Source: Panicum virgatum (Eukaryota; Streptophyta; Magnoliopsida; Poales; Poaceae). Taken from it: DNA of 64,000 nucleotides. Below, piece by piece: positions 57,761-64,000 of the stretch. The notes under the pieces were generated by a model. That model saw nothing but the letters and a program-made list of their open reading frames with translations. It was not told the origin of the DNA and ran no database searches. The position numbers and the translations under genes were made by a program. Numbering within the stretch: the stretch's first letter is position 1; every line of letters starts with the position of its first letter. The DNA is taken from positions 39,924,470 through 39,988,469 of the forward strand of contig NC_053146.1 in NCBI RefSeq assembly GCF_016808335.1. The letters run 5' to 3'.

Positions 57761-58379
57761 GACTAGCGTAGCACAAACCAAACAGAGTCATTAGTGGTAT
57801 GGCGTTGTAGTCTGGTCTTAGAGACCATTGTTCAAACGCCATATCCTCTCATTCTTCTAATTTTTTTATCGTTATTTTTTTGGTGAGCGGCTATTTGATT
57901 TTTTTATCATCAATTTTTTTTATCACATATTGATTTTTTATCCTCTCCTAATCCCTGTGCGAGCCTTTTTTTTCTTTTTGTATTTTTGTTTTCTCACCTT
58001 GTGATGCCTTTTTTTCTTTTTGTATTTTTTTCCCACCTTGTGCTATGACAATAATTCTAAATTTATTAATTGCGATGAATTTGCTAAAACATCATAGGTT
58101 TTTGGTTCGTTCATGACGAAATCAATAAATTGTCACAGATTAAATTTCGAAAACGTTACGAAAAAATTTAGTGATAACCCCACGATGGCAGTGCATTATA
58201 GTGTTGCCGGGGCATTTTGTCATTAGCATTTTAACCCAATCCAACAAGAGCCAATAGCCACACGATTCTTGCTCCCGTTTGGATCGGATCCGTACATTTT
58301 GTTTTCTCTCCTGAATCATTTGCTCAAAAAAACCTTGAGGCTCCAAACAAAAAGGCAAAAGAGGACAACGATTTACGGA
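57761..58379. other. Intergenic, no gene seen
   Basis: AT- and T-run-rich DNA. A stretch at about 58075-58165 (ATTTGCTAAAACATCATAGG and on) recalls decayed CACTA-type sequence, without clear ends. Confidence 0.4.
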
Positions 58380-58680
58380 GAGCAGATAGCCAGCTGGGCC
58401 CATCATCTAAACAGACAGACAGCCGGGCCCGGGCCCGGGCCCGGGCCCATGACGGGCGGACGTCACAGCCCATGCCACTCCTTTCCCTTTGCGGACGAGC
58501 ACGAGCAGGAAGGAGAGAGACAGAAACCCAAACGATCCATCAGGTAATTTCCTGCCTGGCCCCCCGGATTCACCGTAGCATTTTGCAACCAAACAAACCA
58601 GTGTGGTGTGGGAGGTAAAAGAAAAAAAAATCTATCTGATATATTTAACCCCCCGCCAGTCCGCCACCGCTCGGCTTCTA
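58380..58680 (+). promoter_or_regulatory. Putative promoter of the PPI1-like gene
   Basis: It contains GCTGGGCCCATCAT at about 58393 and a run of four GGGCCC units at 58425-58447. These match the TGGGCC/site II type of element common in broadly expressed plant genes. A weak TATA-like TGATATATTTAACC lies at 58637-58650. The transcription start is not determined. Confidence 0.45.
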
Positions 58681-60524
58681 CTTGTAGCAGGCACGCGGCC
58701 CAAACCCCTTCCCCTTTCTCTCTCCCTTCCTCCAAATCCACATCACCTCGAGCCGGCGTGCGCCTCCAGATTTGGCGACCGCCGCCTCCGACATCGCCAG
58801 ATCGGAGCGGGCGCGGCCTCGCTTCGCCTCCCCGCGCGGCCCTCGCCTGGTGAGTGAGCTGCCCGGCTCGCCGGCCGCCCCCCTGCTGCCATGCGCCTCC
58901 GAGTCGTTTGCTAGATAGATTTGGTTCCCGGGTTTGACGGGCCGGAGCTGCTCCCCTCCGCTCTGATCCGCTGGGCTGCGGCCCCGGAGGAGCGCGGGGT
59001 GGCGCAGGCGCCTCGTGATCTGCTGTGGCTGCGTTTCCTTCTGGTTTGGCGAGCGGTCGGGTTTTTTTTTTGTTGGCAATTTTTGTTGCGATTTACAGCG
59101 ATCGGTTCTGTGGTGGGTTCAAATGGGTGCGGGGGAACTGGGTGGTAGATCTGGATCGGTGTGCTTGTTGGATTGGGGTTGACGATCGGAGGTAGTATGG
59201 CTGTGATCTGCGGTGCCTCGTGGATCACGCCTGGATTTGACCGGGTGGGGTGGCTATATTCTAAGTCGGATCGCTGCACGTGCTGGCAGCGCTTAAATTT
59301 TTTTGCGCCTCCGTTAGTAATCGTACTCGAGCTCTAGATTTTCATTGCATAGGAGTAGCAACTATGCAATGCGCATATTAGTGATATGACTGTCCTGGTA
59401 TGTCAGTGGGCCAGTTGCCGTTGAAGGTGTGCACTGATTTCAACTCTATCAGGATCACCCTACTTTCTGCTGTTGGATTTCCAGAGTTCATGTTGGTCAC
59501 TTTCACCCACTGCATGCATAAACTGCAGTGTTTCTGCTGTTGTGTTTCAGAATTAAATGATTCGAGTGGAACTTTTGCAGAATGAAGTAACAACATGACC
59601 CTCAACTATGCTAAGAAAAGATAGCCAGAAATCAGATAATGCCAGACAGTTCCTGTTTGGTGTGTCATGGGCAGATAGCATGTGGGCGTGGGCTTTGTGT
59701 GCTAATGATTCAGTTGTACACCTCACCACCTTGTCTGGGAATTTGTGAGCTGTGACTGTGTTATGAGTTGTATGTGCTTATCCAAATTTTGTGTCTGCTT
59801 GGCTACCTTATGCTGTAACATGATGCAGCACCAAATTGCAAAAGCATACTGGCCCCACTACACTTTTGTCTGACTCCCTTAGTACCTTTCCTTTTTGGGA
59901 AGCTGAAAGAAGAAATAGACACGCGATCTACCAAGCAAATGTAAAGCCACAAAAGGAAACCCTGCCTTTTATGTCAAAAACTCGGCCCTTCTCCCATATC
60001 CCTCTGATAGATATTTGAATTTGAGGATGCTGCTGCAGTCAATTCCAGGTGAGCCTACTCCTTAGGAACAACAGATGAGTATGTTTGGAAGTGGTGCTTT
60101 GGTTAGGCTTATATGGGGAATCGGATAAGAGTTGGCATTGGCCCCTTGAGTGTGAACTGCTGGAGATAACTACCCTTTTGATGATTTGATGGTGATGTGA
60201 TCTGCATACCTTATATCGCACCTTAGGTTAAGTTTGGTTTACATAATTTATGTTTGATCTTTTTGTGCTTATTTGATCAACATGCCTTATTGGCTAGTTT
60301 TTGGGTGTTCTGTAACATTTGATAACCTCTGTTTGTTTCCGGCTGACTGCTTTTAGTTTGCATTTGCACTTATTTTGTAGTTGAGTAAAACCTATGTAGT
60401 TTGGAAATAAAGATTCAGCTAACTGTATGTATTGCAAGCCACGAAAAGAGGTTCCTCCGATTTTGATTTTATTTTTACTTATTGTAACCTGTTCCACTGA
60501 CAGTTTTCTGTGCTGTAGCTGCAG
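58681..60524 (+). other. 5' untranslated exon and long 5' UTR intron of the PPI1-like gene
   Basis: A GC-rich leader ends at CTCGCCTG/GTGAGT (donor 58850). The intron runs to the acceptor GCTGCAG at 60524, five bases before the start codon region. A 1.7-kb first intron in the 5' UTR is common in broadly expressed grass genes. The start of the leader exon is a guess from the TATA-like site. Confidence 0.55.
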
Positions 60525-60528
60525 GGTC

Positions 60529-63467
60529 ATGGGAATGGAGGTCGTTGGAGCTGAAACAGCACCGGCAGAGGTCAAAGTATCTGATGGAGAAGTGAACCTA
60601 TTCCAAGAGAAGGAAAGCAAAGCAACTGCTAAAGAACGTGAGGAGGCTGCTGTTTTTGGTTCAGAGACAACTACAAATGTTGCTGATCTGGCACCTCCAA
60701 AGGATGCGAAGGATGAGTGGCCTGAACCTAAGCAAACTTATGCCTTCTACTTCGTCAAGATCCGTTCGTTTGAGGATCCTAAGCTGAGGGCAAAACTCGA
60801 GCAAGCTGACAAAGAATTCCAGAAGAAGATCCAAGCTCGTTCTAAACATATTGAGGCACTAAGAGCCAAGAAGGTATTACTTTGACATCGGGTCTTCTTT
60901 GATGTTGCATTACTGTACATCGGCAAGCGATTTCATGCCCTGTAACTTTAAATATATGCATGTGAGATTGCCTTGATCTGCTTTTTAATTGGAGTAGGCA
61001 GCCCCAGAGTGACATGTATTCCATTTTACAACTTTCAAACTCTTTGCAGTCAGAGCGCTCTAGTATTATCTCGGAGCTGAAGCCATTGTCTGCTGAGAAC
61101 AAACAATATAATGAAGTTGTGAATGAGAAGATAAAGGAGATGGAGCCTCTTCGGAACAGTTTAGGCAGGTTTCGTGAGGAAAACAATGCCATGAGGGCAC
61201 AGGGTGCAGGTTTATGCTCTTCTATCGAAGAGCTTGAACAAACGGTATGCCCAGAACCTTTTTGCAAACTCATCTTCGACTCGTTCAGTGTTTAATTATA
61301 TGTTGGTGTCCATTGCTCCTCCCTAGATCAAGATGCTTACTGACCGTATAGTACATGAGAGCATATCCTTAACTGAGGAGAAACGTCTGGTCAAAGAAAT
61401 CAAGGACCTTGAAAAAACCAGATCAAAAGTCATATCAAATGCTGCTAACCGGGCTAAACTGCAAGATACAGTGGTTGAAAAAGAGGCCATACAGGACCAG
61501 GTCAAAGTAAGTATGCTGTACTCCAATTCATCTTTTGTGTCTGCATCTATTTCCTGAAGGAAAAAAAAAGGTAACACTAGTATAAATTCAGATAATTGGG
61601 GAGGGCATTGATGGAATAAAGAAGGAAAGACAAGCAGTCAGATCTAAGATTAAGGTCCTGGAGGATGAGCTAAAAGTTGTTGATGCTGAGATTGCATCGC
61701 TTCAAGAAGATTTAGATGCAGCAACTGCCAGAAAGGATAAGGCGTATGAATCATTGCAAGAATTGAGGGCAGTGCGCGATGCAAAAGTAAGTTTTAACGT
61801 TTATTCAAAATACAAGATGCATAGATTTTCTGTCCTTGTAATATTGCTATACTTTAAGCTAATAGGGAATTTCTTCTGTGGCTTAATACCTGTGTGTGCC
61901 AATGCAGCATGTAGCTGTTTTTGTAATGATCTTGTTTTGCTGTGTGCCTCTTAGCGATGGATGTGCTGGATACTAGTGCCTGCTCTTTTGTTTTGCTTTT
62001 CCTTGAGTATGTGTTGGCCATTTTTTGGATGTTGACTTTCTATTGTTTGAGGTGGAAACACGCTATTGTTTAGATACCATTTACAGCTCTCTTATAATTA
62101 TTGATGTGTATCATCCATCTATTGCTGTGAAACAAGACATGCTAGTTCATTTAGCGGCACGATCTTATCAGCACTGTTTTAAGCTAATGATGGAGATTTG
62201 TTCCGGTCGGTCCTTAGTGTCTTAAAACTTTCTGCCTGTTGCATAACCTGAGGTGGCATGTCTTGTTTCTTTTTCTTTTTCTTTTTTTGTGTTTTATGGG
62301 AGCTTGTTGCTGACTTATGATTATGTGTGGCAATTCAATGATGTTCTTGTACACTTGATCCAGAATGCATCCTTCCTTCAAAACCGCACGGTTTTAAACA
62401 AGGCTAGGGACTATTCGTCAAGGAATATGCTGACAGAATTGCAAGAGCTCCACAAGACTGAGGTTTGCTTCTAAAATTGTTGACAGAATCTAATGTGATG
62501 CCCAATGTGTCTGTATTTAAACATTTGCTACTCTGACAGGTTGACAAGTTCATGACCCAATGGTGCGAAAGCAAGGCCTTCAGAGAGGACTATGAGAAGA
62601 GGATTCTTTCCTCCCTCAACAGCCGACTACTGAGCCGAGATGGCCGGATGAGGAATCCCGATGAGAAGCCCATATTCATCGAGTCGCAGGCACCAGCACC
62701 AGCTGCAGAACCAGAGCCTGTCCCAGTAAAAGTACCTGCAAAACAAGCCAAGGAAGTGCCTGCTCCCCAAGCAGATGAAGCTCCCAAGGTTGAAGTCCGT
62801 TCGAAAGGGTCTGTGAAGCCACCCAAGGCGAAAGCTGCACTGGATGCTGATGATGATTACGAGGCTGAGCCTCCAAAGGAAAAGGCGAAGCCGACTGAGG
62901 CAGATGTGGCAAAGTTGAAAGAGAAAAAGAGGCAGGAGGAGATTGAGAAGAACAGGCTTGCATTGGAGAGGAAGAAGAGGCAGGCTGAGAAGCAGGCAGC
63001 GAAGGCTGCGGCCCGAGCACAGAAGGACGCTGAGAAGAAGCTGAAGGTACTGGTCATCTCTCTTTCTTGTTTCTCTCAACATGTGACATGTGATCTAACT
63101 GTAACAATGCATCACCTAATTCTTTCAGAAAGAGGAGAAAAAAGCCAAGAAGAAATCCGGAGCAGCTGACACCGATGAGCCCTCAGAATCAGATGCCAAG
63201 TCTGATGAAGCCGTGGAAGCCCAGGCCGAGGAGGAAGCAGCCCCAGTTACCACCACAGGGAAGAAAGAACAGAAGGAGAATGCCCGGCACAGGAGTGTCA
63301 GCCGGATCAAGGCCCCACCACCCAAGGCGATCCTTAAGAGGAAGAAGGCGCAGTCATATTGGTCGTGGGCTGGCCCAGCCGCTGCAGTGGCAGCTGCCGT
63401 GCTGGTTGCCCTCCTCGCGGTGCTGGGCTACTACCAGTACTACCTCCCAGCGAGTGCCAGCAACTAG
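60529..63467 (+). CDS. PPI1: Proton pump interactor 1-like protein
   Basis: Seven coding exons, all in phase and bordered by GT-AG, give 619 residues: 60529-60873, 61050-61244, 61327-61506, 61592-61786, 62364-62462, 62540-63046 and 63129-63467. The first ATG ([12 protein letters not shown]) lies five bases after the acceptor. The N-terminal part includes [19 protein letters not shown], a signature of the proton pump interactor family. Long coiled coils follow (about residues 95-300), then [19 protein letters not shown] and [21 protein letters not shown] Pro/Ala/Lys/Glu-rich charged region (about 400-580) leads to one membrane segment at about 589-608 close to the C-terminus. Family members bind the regulatory end of the plasma-membrane H+-ATPase and raise its activity; the tail anchor places them on endoplasmic reticulum or plasma membrane. 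It is intact and is the only clearly functional host gene here. Confidence 0.92.
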
Positions 63468-64000
63468 TTGTTGAGGGCTTGTTCCGCCGCAGCCACGCCC
63501 CTGAAAGATGTGGAGACCAATTTTGCAGGCAAGAAGGAACAGAGTGCGTGGTGGGCTTTTGAGACGTAGACCGGAGGGGTCGGTCTTGTTCGCTTTTCGT
63601 TGTGTTAGCTTATAATCTGTGGAGTCGGAGAAGGTACAGTTGATTTTGGTTGCGACTTTGCTAGATCTTATATATATACTGCCACTGATATCCGTGTACT
63701 TTTGAAGTGAAGCGTATATTGCCGTCTGGAATAGTACCTTTCTCTTTAGGTACATCACAGATACAAGTAACGGTCTATCCAGTTGGTCTCTGTTAAGTTG
63801 CACGAGGATCTCTTTTCCCCCATCTTATTGATGCCGCTGTTTGTTAGCAAGACTCCCAATCACTCACCGATTCAATGGCAGCCAGGCAGTCACTGCTCGA
63901 AGTCGATTCTCAAATGCGCGCGTGAAATCTGTAGAGTCCACGTCCAAAATTTGACGTGAAGGTGCATACGGCTAGAGAAGTTGCTCTAAATTGAACTTTG
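63468..64000. other. 3' UTR and downstream region of the PPI1-like gene
   Basis: No further gene is seen. The transcript probably ends within 300 bases of the stop; no perfect AATAAA is present near it. The TATATATATA run at 63669-63680 is the only simple repeat. Confidence 0.5.

Overview
The window is nuclear DNA of a grass, probably a panicoid. The evidence is the transposon families: Ty3/Gypsy Athila- and Tat-like and Ty1/Copia Maximus/SIRE-like elements, Tourist and PIF/Harbinger transposons, hAT, L1 and RTE LINEs. The few host genes have plant intron structure. No RNA gene, CRISPR array or bacterial-type operon is visible.

Layout. 1-4916: the 3' part of an Athila-like Gypsy element, with an env-like reading frame, a polypurine tract and a 3' LTR. 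4917-12181: a minus-strand Gypsy element, cut in two inside its gag-protease gene by a complete gag-only Gypsy element (5894-10989) rich in a short palindrome. 12182-18408: the 5' LTR of another Gypsy element, then the 3' half of a Tat/Grande-like element with an antisense multi-exon gene, eight or so 114-bp tandem repeats and a terminal LTR. 18409-26430: a Maximus/SIRE-like Copia array (pol, env-like ORF, full LTR, then a heavily deleted second internal region and LTR tail). 26431-27302: the end of another Copia element. 27328-38366: a broken minus-strand F-box/FBD gene, split by a young minus-strand Copia array (28064-36696). 38010-42436: a Tourist MITE, a 0.77-kb tandem repeat, one short unknown ORF and an unclassified repeat. 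42437-44727: a LINE lacking its 3' part, between direct repeats of about 106 bp. 45174-45350: remnant of a UBP-type zinc finger (USP22-like). 45659-50918: a PIF/Harbinger element with transposase and Myb-like genes, carrying a nested hAT element. 51535-52439: an RTE LINE tail. 53008-53507: exons of an A-type cyclin. 55309-57760: a repeat copy and a decayed Copia element. 58380-63800: an intact proton pump interactor (PPI1-like) gene.

How it fits together. Almost everything left of 58 kb is nested mobile DNA. Only the PPI1-like gene looks functional. The F-box, cyclin and USP22-like pieces are fragments. No clear candidate for a wholly new system was found. The most notable structures are family-specific palindromes scattered through several LTR families, shared-LTR arrays in two Copia families, a hydrophobic intron-like insert in a Copia gag, the antisense gene plus coding-neutral tandem repeats, and an hAT element four codons before the stop of the Harbinger transposase.
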